A stretch of DNA of 33,671 nucleotides from the NCBI RefSeq assembly GCF_026013475.1, contig NZ_JAPDPH010000061.1:1-33671 (forward strand), in the 5' to 3' direction. Position numbers and translations under genes: made by a program. Shown here piece after piece: positions 23,875 through 29,967 of this stretch (positions are counted from its first letter, which is position 1; the number at the start of each line of letters is the position of its first letter). Below the pieces are notes generated by a model. It saw nothing but the letters and a program-made list of their open reading frames with translations. It made no database searches and was not told the origin of the DNA. This DNA is from Micromonospora yasonensis. Lineage in GTDB: Bacteria; Actinomycetota; Actinomycetes; Mycobacteriales; Micromonosporaceae.

Positions 23875-24528
23875 ATGAGCACTGATGCACCCGAGTTGCG
23901 CATGCGCCGGCGGACGCTGCGAGTGCTCGGCACGCTGCGGCCGATCAAGGCCGGCTACCAGGCGCGCCCGGTGACCGTCGCGGGCCTGGTCGGCCTGGTT
24001 GTCGCCGGGGTCGTGGTCCTGCTCGTGACCGCGCCGCTGGCCCAGCAGGTGTCGTGGCTGCCGTTCGTCGCCGTGCCCGCCGTGGTGGTGGGTGGCCCCG
24101 TGATCCACCTGATGGTCACTGCCGGCGCCGCCGCCTGGTACGGCTACGGCGCCGGGTACCCGATGCTCTCCATCGCCGACGGGGAGATCCGCGGCCGGCT
24201 GCGCGGCGTGTGGGCTGACGAACTGGCCGGCGCCGACCCCGAGGACCCGGACTGGTGGGACGTACGACTGCCGGCCCGTGCGCTCACCGGCGTCCGGGTG
24301 GAACGCGATCGCCCCGGCAGCCCGATCCTCGTCCTCGACGTGCCGCCGTCGGTGGCGGAAGCGCTGACCGCGCACGACGACACCCGCAAGCTGGCCGAAC
24401 ACTGGCGCAGCCGGGTGAACAGCCCGGCCGCTTGGCAGGTCGGCCTCTACGAGGGACGGTTCCGCCGCGAGCGCCGCTTGCGGATGCTGCTGGAGGCGCT
24501 GGCCGCCGCAGGTGCCCCGCGACCCTGA
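23875..24528 (+). CDS. Two-helix membrane protein of unknown function, third gene of the type VII-like operon
   Basis: A 217-residue protein that starts 2 bases after the YbaB-like stop. A basic N-terminus (1-35) is followed by two membrane helices (about 38-55 and 60-82: 'VAGLVGLVVAGVVVLLV', then 'FVAVPAVVVGGPVIHLMV'). The C-terminal cytoplasmic domain of about 120 residues has 'YPMLSIADGEIRGRLRGVWA' and 'ILVLDVPPSVAEAL'. I do not recognise a family. The C-terminal part reads like a PH-like or DUF domain of mixed strand/helix content. Tight spacing says it works with the two genes before it. Confidence 0.75.
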   Translation: MSTDAPELRMRRRTLRVLGTLRPIKAGYQARPVTVAGLVGLVVAGVVVLLVTAPLAQQVSWLPFVAVPAVVVGGPVIHLMVTAGAAAWYGYGAGYPMLSIADGEIRGRLRGVWADELAGADPEDPDWWDVRLPARALTGVRVERDRPGSPILVLDVPPSVAEALTAHDDTRKLAEHWRSRVNSPAAWQVGLYEGRFRRERRLRMLLEALAAAGAPRP

Positions 24529-24557
24529 GGCGCGGCCGGCAGGAGGAGTGCACGGAC

Positions 24558-25406
24558 GTGCTGATCTGGCAGGAATTCGGCGAGGAAGATCTCCCGGCGC
24601 TGGCGGGGCTGGCCGAGGCCTGCCTCGCCGTGGACGGTGGGCTGCCGCTGTTCGGCCAGCCGCCGCTGCTGCGGGCGCGGCTGCTCCAGACCCGTACCCT
24701 CGCCGCCTGGCACGACGGGGAGCCGGTCGCGGCCGTCGGCGTCGGCACCGGACGTACGCCGGCCACCGCCACCGGCCTGGTGCATCCGGCCTGGCGGGGC
24801 CAGGGGATTGGCGCCCGGCTGCTGAGCTGGGCGGACGAGCAGGCCGGCGACGCGGACCTGCTGGTCACCACCGAGACGTGGAGCGCCGACGCGGAGACCC
24901 TGTTCGCCGGGCGCGGCTTCGAGCGGACCTTCCTGGAGTGGGTGCTCCGGCATGACCTCGACGCCCTCCCCGAGGTGCCGGCCGCCGACGGGGTGCGGCT
25001 TGAGCCGGCGGCGCTCGGCCCCGAGCTGTTCGGCACCTACCGCGCGTCCTTCGCCGACCGCCCCGGCTTCGTCGAGCCGGCGGCCGAGGACTGGCTGGGT
25101 GAGCTGCGGGAGGACGACGGGTACCGGCCGGACCTGTCGCTGATCGCGCGCGGTCCCGACGGAACGGCGGTCGGCTTCCTCAACGTCATCGAGAACTGGA
25201 TCGACCAGGTCGGCGTCGTGCCCAAGTGGCGGGGACGACGGGTCGGGGCGTACCTGGTGGCGACCGCGCTGTGGTCGCTGGCCGGCGACGGTGCCCGGGA
25301 GGCGTGGCTCTGCGTCAACGACAACAACCCGGCCGCCGCCCTGTACCGGCGGCTCGGCTTCTGCGACGCCGGCCGCCGCGCCCGCTACCTGCGCCGCCGC
25401 CCGTGA
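24558..25406 (+). CDS. Tandem GNAT N-acetyltransferase, mycothiol-synthase-like
   Basis: A 282-residue protein with two GNAT repeats. The first has an acetyl-CoA motif 'VHPAWRGQGIGARLL' (about 75-89), the second 'VVPKWRGRRVGAYL' (about 215-228), followed by 'VNDNNPAAALYRRLGF', the usual GNAT ending. Double GNAT architecture is shared with mycothiol synthase MshD, but many paralogues acetylate other amines, so the symbol is withheld. GTG at 24558 with AGGAGGAG 9 bases upstream. It follows the membrane protein by 29 bp and may be on the same transcript. Confidence 0.88.
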   Translation: MLIWQEFGEEDLPALAGLAEACLAVDGGLPLFGQPPLLRARLLQTRTLAAWHDGEPVAAVGVGTGRTPATATGLVHPAWRGQGIGARLLSWADEQAGDADLLVTTETWSADAETLFAGRGFERTFLEWVLRHDLDALPEVPAADGVRLEPAALGPELFGTYRASFADRPGFVEPAAEDWLGELREDDGYRPDLSLIARGPDGTAVGFLNVIENWIDQVGVVPKWRGRRVGAYLVATALWSLAGDGAREAWLCVNDNNPAAALYRRLGFCDAGRRARYLRRRP

Positions 25407-25464
25407 CCAACGCCGCCGGCGGCCCGGTGCTCGCCGGTCGGGCCGCCGACTGCGCCTGGTGCGC

Positions 25465-25590
25465 TCACTGAAAGAGCCGGCCGGGCCTTCTGGAGCGGCT
25501 CGGCTTGGTGATCAGGGAATTCTTGCGCCTTCGGCGCACCATGATCGTGTTTGCCCTGCGCTTCAACCTGGTGAGGAATCTGTCCCTCAT
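25465..25590 (-). CDS. Small highly basic protein, 41 residues
   Basis: An ORF of 41 codons from ATG 25590 (begins 'MRDRFLTRLKRRANTIMVRR') to TGA. About two fifths of the residues are Arg or Lys, and no Asp/Glu follows residue 3. AGAGG lies 6-7 bases before the ATG, giving a plausible ribosome site. A 16-bp tandem duplication lies immediately upstream. I do not recognise the family; nucleic-acid binding is suggested only by charge. An in-frame extension to 25656 runs through the tandem repeat and is less likely. Confidence 0.45.
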   Translation of the reverse strand: MRDRFLTRLKRRANTIMVRRRRKNSLITKPSRSRRPGRLFQ

Positions 25591-25598
25591 CGCGTGCC

Positions 25599-25630
25599 TC
25601 TCTTCTCTCGTACGTCTCTTCTCTCGTACG
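25599..25630. repeat. Perfect 16-bp tandem duplication
   Basis: TCTCTTCTCTCGTACG occurs twice head to tail (25599-25614 and 25615-25630). On the reverse strand it forms a purine-rich leader directly before the ATG of the 41-residue basic protein at 25590. It could be a regulatory duplication or replication slippage. Confidence 0.85.
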
Positions 25631-25776
25631 TCGGATCGGAGACGGCCCCGGTGCAACGGGACGGCGTGACAGCGGCGCCGGGTCTACCCGGCCTGATCCT
25701 TCGCGTGTCGTAGCCCGCGTACCCGATGGGCCAGCGGTCATTCGCCAGCGCGGGCGTCTGGGGTGCCCGGCTGCCT

Positions 25777-26046
25777 TCAGCGGCGGGTGAGCCACGGCGC
25801 GCGGCGCGAACAGGGCGAGGTGTGGTCCACCGGCAGCGCACACCGCCCACCGCCGTCGGGCAGCGGCCGGTCGCAAAAGACCCAATGGCGTACGCACTGC
25901 TCGTCCTCGGCCGAGACGGTCACCCCACCCGGCTCGACCCGGGCGCTGAGCTGGGCCAACACCCGAGCGGCGGTACGCGCGAAAATCCGGGCGCGATGCA
26001 GATCGGGCGCGGTGACCGGCAGGTGGATCACCCAGCGGTCCGTCAT
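25777..26046 (-). CDS. Hypothetical protein, 89 residues, coupled to a DivIVA-like gene
   Basis: An 89-residue protein beginning 'MTDRWVIHLPVTAPDLHRAR'. It has three Cys ('HWVFCDRPLPDGGGRC', 'SPCSRRAP') and several His, which could suggest metal binding. A conserved function is not recognised. The ATG at 26044-26046 overlaps the TGA of the DivIVA-like gene (ATGA on the reverse strand), implying translational coupling. The frame is open far upstream, but the overlap decides the start. Confidence 0.65.
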   Translation of the reverse strand: MTDRWVIHLPVTAPDLHRARIFARTAARVLAQLSARVEPGGVTVSAEDEQCVRHWVFCDRPLPDGGGRCALPVDHTSPCSRRAPWLTRR

Positions 26047-26339
26047 CGGTAGTGGCGGTTCGCCGACTGGGCGCTCTGCCAGGCGCGCAGGGCATTCTTG
26101 ATGCGTACGTTCTCCTCCTGCACCGCGACCAGGGCGGTCTGCGCGACGGCCAGCTCGTCGGCGACGCGGTGCAGGAAGGTGCGGATCTCGACCGGATCGA
26201 GGCCGCGCCGGCGGACGTTGAAGCAGCGGTCCCGCACCTGCCAGGGGCGCAGCGGGGTGTGGTTCATCGGCGTTTTGTGAATTGGCGCTGGCTGCGGTGC
26301 AGGGGGCCGGCGGGTCAGCCGGCGGAGCAGGTTGCGCAC
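26043..26339 (-). CDS. Short DivIVA-domain protein
   Basis: A 98-residue protein with a basic, Pro-rich N-terminus (1-24). A DivIVA-type domain follows: 'LRPWQVRDRCFNVRRRGLDP' corresponds to the membrane-contacting start, then 'EIRTFLHRVADELAVAQ' and a coiled-coil tail to residue 95. Full DivIVA/Wag31 proteins are much longer and organise polar growth. This short form is the type found in actinobacterial accessory regions, where its role is unknown. GTG start at 26339 with a weak AAGGGCGG upstream; an ATG 24 codons in has no ribosome site. Promoter and leader hairpins lie upstream. Confidence 0.7.
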   Translation of the reverse strand: MRNLLRRLTRRPPAPQPAPIHKTPMNHTPLRPWQVRDRCFNVRRRGLDPVEIRTFLHRVADELAVAQTALVAVQEENVRIKNALRAWQSAQSANRHYR

Positions 26340-26514
26340 GAGGTGACCGCCCTTCGTGGAGGCCGCGGATTCGTGGGGAAAGGGCGGCCTCCGCCGGTTG
26401 CGCGTTGGCGGAGGCCGCCCTACCGCGCTGGGGGAGCGCGGAGGGTGTGAGGTCTCGACGGCGATGCGAGACCGGTACGAGAGGCGCCAACCGACCGCAG
26501 CAGCACCGCATCAC
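26340..26514 (-). promoter_or_regulatory. Leader region of the DivIVA-like operon with an attenuator-like layout
   Basis: Read on the reverse strand, the region contains three elements in order. The first is a short frame beginning GTG-ATG at 26514/26511 that encodes 'MMRCCCGR', with three consecutive Cys codons. The second is an inverted repeat GGTCTCG/CGAGACC (26451-26473). The third is a strong hairpin at 26382-26420 followed by TTTCCCC. The predicted promoter end lies 8 bases before the GTG. The frame stays open beyond the Cys run, unlike known short leader peptides, so attenuation is only a possibility. Confidence 0.35.
26382..26420 (-). terminator. 14-bp-stem hairpin with short U-tract on the reverse strand
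   Basis: GGGCGGCCTCCGCC (26382-26395) is perfectly complementary to GGCGGAGGCCGCCC (26407-26420), with an 11-base loop. On the reverse strand the hairpin is followed by TTTCCCC. It sits upstream of the DivIVA-like gene, so it would stop or attenuate that gene's own transcript. Confidence 0.7.
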
Positions 26515-26522
26515 CGGGAGTG

Positions 26523-26552
26523 ACGGTACCGATGCGGCGTCACTTACGTCAA
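26523..26552 (-). promoter_or_regulatory. Predicted sigma70-type promoter for the DivIVA-like operon
   Basis: On the reverse strand TTGACG (complement of 26547-26552) and TACCGT (complement of 26523-26528) are spaced by 18 bases. This is a good -35/-10 pair for an actinobacterial housekeeping promoter. Transcription would start near 26515. Confidence 0.5.
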
Positions 26553-26619
26553 GTACCTCGCCACCCTCTTATGCCTAACCATCATCACTATCAGCTATGT
26601 CACCACCATCACCTCTTTC

Positions 26620-26638
26620 AGTAGGTGCATTGCCTACT
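26620..26638. promoter_or_regulatory. Palindromic operator candidate upstream of GntR-type gene
   Basis: AGTAGG (26620-26625) and CCTACT (26633-26638) form a perfect inverted repeat around 7 bases. It overlaps the predicted -35 box (TTGCCT, 26630-26635) of the following regulator gene, so autorepression is likely. Confidence 0.5.
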
Positions 26639-26658
26639 TCGAGGGGTCGATCGATACT
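26630..26658 (+). promoter_or_regulatory. Predicted promoter of GntR-type gene
   Basis: TTGCCT at 26630-26635 and GATACT at 26653-26658 are 17 bases apart. The GTG start at 26691 lies about 25 bases past the expected transcription start, with AAGGGG in between. Confidence 0.45.
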
Positions 26659-26690
26659 GGGTGGGCCAACCGACTGCAAGGGGCCGCATC

Positions 26691-26918
26691 GTGCCTATTC
26701 CGCCCACCATGGACGAACTGCTGGACGACCTGCGAAGGAAGATCAAGGACGGGACGTATCCGCCGGGGAGCCAGCTGCCCGCAGGCCGCGTGCTCGCCGA
26801 TTCTTACGACGTCTCGCACTCGACGATTCAGCGCGCGATCGCGACGTTGCGAGAGCAGGGTGTGCTGGTTGGCCGTCCAGGTCGCGGCGTCTTCGTCGCA
26901 GAGTCCACTCGGGGCTAA
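26691..26918 (+). CDS. Mini GntR-type winged helix-turn-helix regulator
   Basis: A 75-residue protein that is only a GntR DNA-binding domain: 'MDELLDDLRRKIKDGTYPPG', 'QLPAGRVLADSYDVSHSTIQ', 'RAIATLREQGVLVGRPGRGV'. There is no effector or oligomerisation domain. Such stand-alone winged helices are common in actinobacterial integrative elements and accessory islands. GTG at 26691 preceded by AAGGGG; frames starting further upstream run through the promoter. The palindrome over its -35 box makes it a likely autoregulator, and it may also control neighbouring island genes. Confidence 0.82.
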   Translation: MPIPPTMDELLDDLRRKIKDGTYPPGSQLPAGRVLADSYDVSHSTIQRAIATLREQGVLVGRPGRGVFVAESTRG

Positions 26919-27063
26919 CCCGCGCAATCAGGTAGCTGGCCGTGGCATGGCGCGTACCGCCGGGGCCAGCGTGAATCATGCCTCATGACAGGGCGCGACG
27001 GACGTCCGCCAGTTCTTAGAACGGACTGCCGGCAGGGCGGCTCAAAGTTTCTGTACTTCTTCT

Positions 27064-27079
27064 TCAAGGCGGCCCTTGA
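27064..27079. repeat. TCAAGG/CCTTGA inverted repeat (first copy)
   Basis: TCAAGG (27064-27069) and CCTTGA (27074-27079) are 4 bases apart. An overlapping hairpin GGCCC...GGGCC continues to about 27084. Confidence 0.6.
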
Positions 27080-27333
27080 CGGGCCGCACGCGCCGCCGCC
27101 TGGGCGCGCGCCGGCCGCTGCCGCTGTCGCTCTGCGGCCGTCACGCCTGATGCCCGGCGGCTGGCGCGGAGAGCGGGAAGCCCGGAGGGCCGCCGCAGAA
27201 CGACAGGCCGCTGACCGGGGAACTGGTGGGCCGGCAGCCGGCCAGGGCGCGGCGGCCGTCGCACCGCCGCGCCGTCAGGCGAGTCACCCCCGGCCGTGGT
27301 GGGGACACGGAGTGTGCGGGGCCGCCCCTCCAA

Positions 27334-27387
27334 GGTCAAGGGCGCTTCGCGTCGCTGACGCGACGGCCCTACGGGCCGCCCTTGACC
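27334..27387. repeat. Nested palindrome able to form a three-way junction
   Basis: An outer 11-bp stem (GGTCAAGGGCG at 27334-27344 with CGCCCTTGACC at 27377-27387) encloses two further hairpins, CGCGTC-GCT-GACGCG and GGCCC-TAC-GGGCC. Such cruciform structures are seen in plasmid origins, transfer sites, recombination sites and structured RNAs. Which applies is unknown. Confidence 0.7.
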
Positions 27388-27509
27388 CCGGAGCCTCTGC
27401 GACCCCTCGGGCCGGCAGTCGCCGGCAGGCCAGGGGCCTGCCCGGAGTGCACGCGCCGCATCCCCACCACGGCCTCGTCGCGTACGTCGCCGCGCTGGCC
27501 GCTGAACAA

Positions 27510-27526
27510 GTCAAGGTGCGCTTGAC
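27510..27526. promoter_or_regulatory. GTCAAG/CTTGAC inverted repeat before the SLATT-like gene
   Basis: GTCAAG (27510-27515) and CTTGAC (27521-27526) flank 5 bases and end 13 bases before a TAGGAT -10 candidate (27540-27545). It is an operator candidate for the 27566 gene and shares its half-site with the repeats at 27064 and 27334. Confidence 0.4.
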
Positions 27527-27565
27527 GCCTGGTAGCGCATAGGATCTCTGGCCACCGGGCTCTCA

Positions 27566-28204
27566 TTGGAGGTCGCCATCAACGGCTGGGCTATTGCTCT
27601 GTTCGGATACATAGCTGTTGCGATAGCCACGTTGTATCCGGCGTTACGAACGCTGTTCGGAATGGTGAGCCTCAACCCAGGTGGGCCGTCATTTGCGGAT
27701 TCTGCCCACTTCGGCGATGAGGCTAAAAAGCGGCTCTCTCAAAACTTCGAGCGAATTCACGGAACTCTTGTCTTCTGGAAGACTCAGGCTGAGCGATATC
27801 GCAGATTCCATATGTATTCGCTTGTATGGGTAACGGTATCGACAGTTAGTCTACCCATCTTGGCGCAAGCAATAACGCCCGACCCGTGGTCGAAGACGCT
27901 AGTCACGGTTGTGGCTGCCCATGCTGCCCTCACTTTGGGTCTCAGTCGAGGCTTTAGGGTGGAGGCAAACTACAAAGCATTTCGCAGTGGCGAGTCGGAT
28001 TTTTACGACCTGTATCGGCGGATGCTCGACCGCCCAGAAGTCTTTGGTGCCACCGAAGACGAACAGGTCAAAAAATATATTGAGCAGGTAGAGATGGTGC
28101 GGCGTGTAGTCCGAACCGCCGAAACCGATAACCTGCCATCTATTGAGGAAGTGGCTCAAGCGGGCCCTGCGCCGGCTCCCCGTCAGCCCTCAATCTCTAG
28201 GTGA
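27566..28204 (+). CDS. SLATT/DUF4231-like membrane effector protein
   Basis: A 212-residue protein with an N-terminal helix (about 6-30) and a membrane hairpin (about 82-103 'MYSLVWVTVSTVSLPILAQA', and 113-131). A cytoplasmic helical tail follows with 'FRVEANYKAFRSGESDFYDL' and 'KKYIEQVEMVRRVVRTAE'. Charged helices flanking the hairpin match the SLATT/DUF4231 pattern of nucleotide-activated pore-forming effectors. Similarity is judged by eye. It lies 0.2 kb from the end of a Pycsar-type cyclase, which supports a defence role. The first in-frame start is TTG 27566, but GGAGG (27568-27572) points to an ATC at 27578, so the true start is uncertain. Codon use is less GC-biased than in the first 25 kb. 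Confidence 0.65.
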   Translation: MEVAINGWAIALFGYIAVAIATLYPALRTLFGMVSLNPGGPSFADSAHFGDEAKKRLSQNFERIHGTLVFWKTQAERYRRFHMYSLVWVTVSTVSLPILAQAITPDPWSKTLVTVVAAHAALTLGLSRGFRVEANYKAFRSGESDFYDLYRRMLDRPEVFGATEDEQVKKYIEQVEMVRRVVRTAETDNLPSIEEVAQAGPAPAPRQPSISR

Positions 28205-28368
28205 CCGTGCCCGATGCCTGTAACGCGATTCCAGGGCTGGGTGACCAACTGAGTGACGACCGAGGCGGCCGACGCTGGACGCTCACGGACGATGGTGGAC
28301 TGCGGCAGCTCGGCCCGGATACTCGGCCAGCTCATCGACGGCTGATCATTCTTTCGGGACGAGGGGGG

Positions 28369-28394
28369 CAAGCTCCGCCGGCCGACGGAGCTTG
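28369..28394. terminator. Hairpin between convergent SLATT-like and cyclase genes
   Basis: CAAGCTCCG (28369-28377) and CGGAGCTTG (28386-28394) form a perfect 9-bp stem with an 8-base loop in the 234-bp gap between two convergent genes. It is probably a shared terminator. Nothing else coding is apparent in that gap. Confidence 0.65.
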
Positions 28395-28438
28395 ACATCC
28401 ATAGCAGCATCGGGATGGTGAAGGGGCGCTGGGTTGCC

Positions 28439-29356
28439 TCAGCGCAGCCCTTCGTATCGGGCTGATCGATTCTTGCGCTCCTGGGCCGCCTTATTGCGCA
28501 CCCAGTTCTTCATCTCCGCCGCGAGTGCTGATGTCCGTTGATTGGTGACGTCTGGACGCCGCTTCTTTCCTTCCAGTACGGCGTCGCAGTACTCCGGCCC
28601 ATGAACATCGCACCAGCTCGTCGTCAGGCGTTTGCCCTCACGGTCGCCGTCACCCTCCGGAATCTTCTCGATCGTGATGTCAGACCAGAGGTTGGGGCTT
28701 GGGTTGCTACAGGAGCAGGTGACGGCCAGGAAGTCGTTATCGGATATCCAATCCCAGACTGCCCCCGTCACAACCATTTGGTGACGGTCGGCCTGCTGGG
28801 CGGCCTTGGCGGCATAGTTGACAGCTCGTCCGGCCCAGACCGGCTCCTGATGCTCGGTGCGAGGCACGCCTACGCGCTTTACCAGTAGAGGGCTGCTTCC
28901 TAAACCGACCTTTAGGCCAGTTTCCGGCAGACAGTCCCACTTGTTCTCCAAACGGGGAACCAAGTGTTTGAAGCTGAAGGTCTTTATGGTGATCCCAGCG
29001 CAAACCGCCCGCTCCCTTCGCTTATCGCCCCAGAAAAGTGCGAAAGCTCCATCGCCCTGGATTGCGACGAAATTCGCATCGAACTCGTCGAAGATCTGGA
29101 CCACGCCGCCCGTGGCGGCTTCATAGATGCTGGCGGTTGAAGCGGCATGTTTGTTCAGGCCAAGCTGAGTGGAGCTCTTGAGGTCAGCTACCACCGCTAC
29201 GGCATCCCTCAGCTTGTGCCACTTTCGGGCCTCGATCGGGAGCTTCGATATGTCTAGCTCATGCCCTTTGTCAACAACCTCCGGCTTAGAGGCTAGTTCG
29301 GTAGCGACATCTCCATCGACGTCGGCGAGGAGTGCTTTGAGATCCACTTCAGTCAC
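28439..29356 (-). CDS. pycC: Class III nucleotidyl cyclase, Pycsar PycC-like
   Basis: A 305-residue soluble protein with one adenylate/guanylate-cyclase-type domain (about 50-205). 'VAVVADLKSSTQLG' gives the first metal Asp (D58). 'FVAIQGDGAFALFWG' gives the second (D102). 'EPVWAGRAVNYAAKAA' (about 171-186) is the base-contacting and ribose (N180) helix; a Trp stands where classical adenylyl cyclases have the base-selecting Asp, as I recall for Pycsar cyclases. PycC makes cCMP or cUMP on phage infection, which activates a membrane or TIR effector. A C-terminal extension (206-305) carries Cys/His residues. GTG start at 29356 with AGGAGG 6 bases upstream. Divergent from a PycTM-type gene, which strongly supports the call. 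Nucleotide identity (U or C) cannot be told. Confidence 0.82.
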   Translation of the reverse strand: MTEVDLKALLADVDGDVATELASKPEVVDKGHELDISKLPIEARKWHKLRDAVAVVADLKSSTQLGLNKHAASTASIYEAATGGVVQIFDEFDANFVAIQGDGAFALFWGDKRRERAVCAGITIKTFSFKHLVPRLENKWDCLPETGLKVGLGSSPLLVKRVGVPRTEHQEPVWAGRAVNYAAKAAQQADRHQMVVTGAVWDWISDNDFLAVTCSCSNPSPNLWSDITIEKIPEGDGDREGKRLTTSWCDVHGPEYCDAVLEGKKRRPDVTNQRTSALAAEMKNWVRNKAAQERKNRSARYEGLR

Positions 29357-29391
29357 GGGCCCTCCTAAAGGCTGGCCGCCACAGTAGTGGG

Positions 29392-29420
29392 GCGATACGA
29401 CAACCCATCCAGTTGATCAA
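29392..29420 (-). promoter_or_regulatory. Predicted promoter for the cyclase gene
   Basis: On the reverse strand TTGATC (complement of 29415-29420) and TATCGC (complement of 29392-29397) are 17 bases apart. A short leader with the AGGAGG ribosome site follows. Confidence 0.4.
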
Positions 29421-29472
29421 GGGAAAGCTAGAGGGGTGATCTGGGTGCGGCAGGTGTGTACGGTGTCGGAGC

Positions 29473-29967
29473 GTGACGGTGGACAACGGTTGGAAAGCGC
29501 TCGGCCAAGTTAACGAGTGGATCCGATTTGCAGACGCCAAGGCGGCAGCCGTGCTGGCTGCTTCTGGTGTCCTGGGCGGCCTGCTCGTCAAGAGGATTCC
29601 TCGGCTGGCTGACTTCAAGGATGAGCCCGTGTACGCCGGCCTGCTCGTCGTCGCCATCGTCTGCGTGGGTGGCGCTGCCCTGATTGCATCGCGCATTCTG
29701 GCTCCAAGACTGCGAACCGGTGAGGCTCGCTCTCTGATCTACTTCGATCATGTGGCGCGCCGGTACGGCGGCGACCAGAGAAGCTATGTGGACACGTTTA
29801 CTGCGCTGACGAGGGACGAAGGGCGATTTGAGCGACACCTCGCGGAGCAGGTGTGGGCTAACAGCATGGTCGCCAGAGCCAAGTTTCGGCGAGTAGCTAT
29901 CGCCATCTACCTGCTCGGTGCTGCGATGCTTTCGTCTGGAACCGCTGTGCTTGTCTACCGACTCTGA
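29473..29967 (+). CDS. pycTM: PycTM-type Pycsar effector membrane protein
   Basis: A 164-residue protein. The N-terminal helix 'NEWIRFADAKAAAVLAASGV' (about 14-33) is the signature of the Pycsar effector family (PF18967). Hydrophobic helices follow at about 25-40, 54-73 and 141-160. The region between them is cytoplasmic, with charged helices such as 'DEGRFERHLAEQVWANSMV'. PycTM proteins respond to cyclic pyrimidine nucleotides and disrupt the inner membrane, killing the infected cell. Most Pycsar operons carry cyclase and effector in tandem; here they are divergent, 116 bp apart. Start GTG 29473, or GTG 29479, which has GGAG at a better distance. Confidence 0.82.
   Translation: MTVDNGWKALGQVNEWIRFADAKAAAVLAASGVLGGLLVKRIPRLADFKDEPVYAGLLVVAIVCVGGAALIASRILAPRLRTGEARSLIYFDHVARRYGGDQRSYVDTFTALTRDEGRFERHLAEQVWANSMVARAKFRRVAIAIYLLGAAMLSSGTAVLVYRL

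Larger units (their letters stand above)
26919..27565. other. 647-bp non-coding block with repeated TCAAGG inverted motifs
   Basis: No convincing gene is seen. Open frames across it are GC-rich shadows without ribosome sites or recognisable folds. The block contains several inverted repeats built on TCAAG/CTTGA: 27064-27079, 27334-27387 (a three-way-junction palindrome) and 27510-27526. It could be a regulatory, replication or transfer locus of a decayed mobile element, or the site of a structured RNA. Confidence 0.5.

Noticed and set aside
25599..25630. Start of a CRISPR array
   Set aside because: Only two adjacent 16-bp copies with no spacers.
27334..27387. A tRNA gene
   Set aside because: The fold has a long outer stem and hairpins but no tRNA T-loop or D-loop consensus and no CCA-side pairing of normal length.
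26985..27542. A 185-codon forward frame in the non-coding block
   Set aside because: Low-complexity Ala/Arg/Pro/Gly content, no ribosome site, crosses several palindromes.
27522..27545. TTGACG and TAGGAT as a -35/-10 pair for the SLATT-like gene
   Set aside because: The spacing is only 12 bases, too short for a sigma70-type promoter; only the -10 remains as a candidate.
28201..28395. A 64-codon forward frame after the SLATT-like gene
   Set aside because: No ribosome site, runs into the terminator hairpin and resembles nothing.
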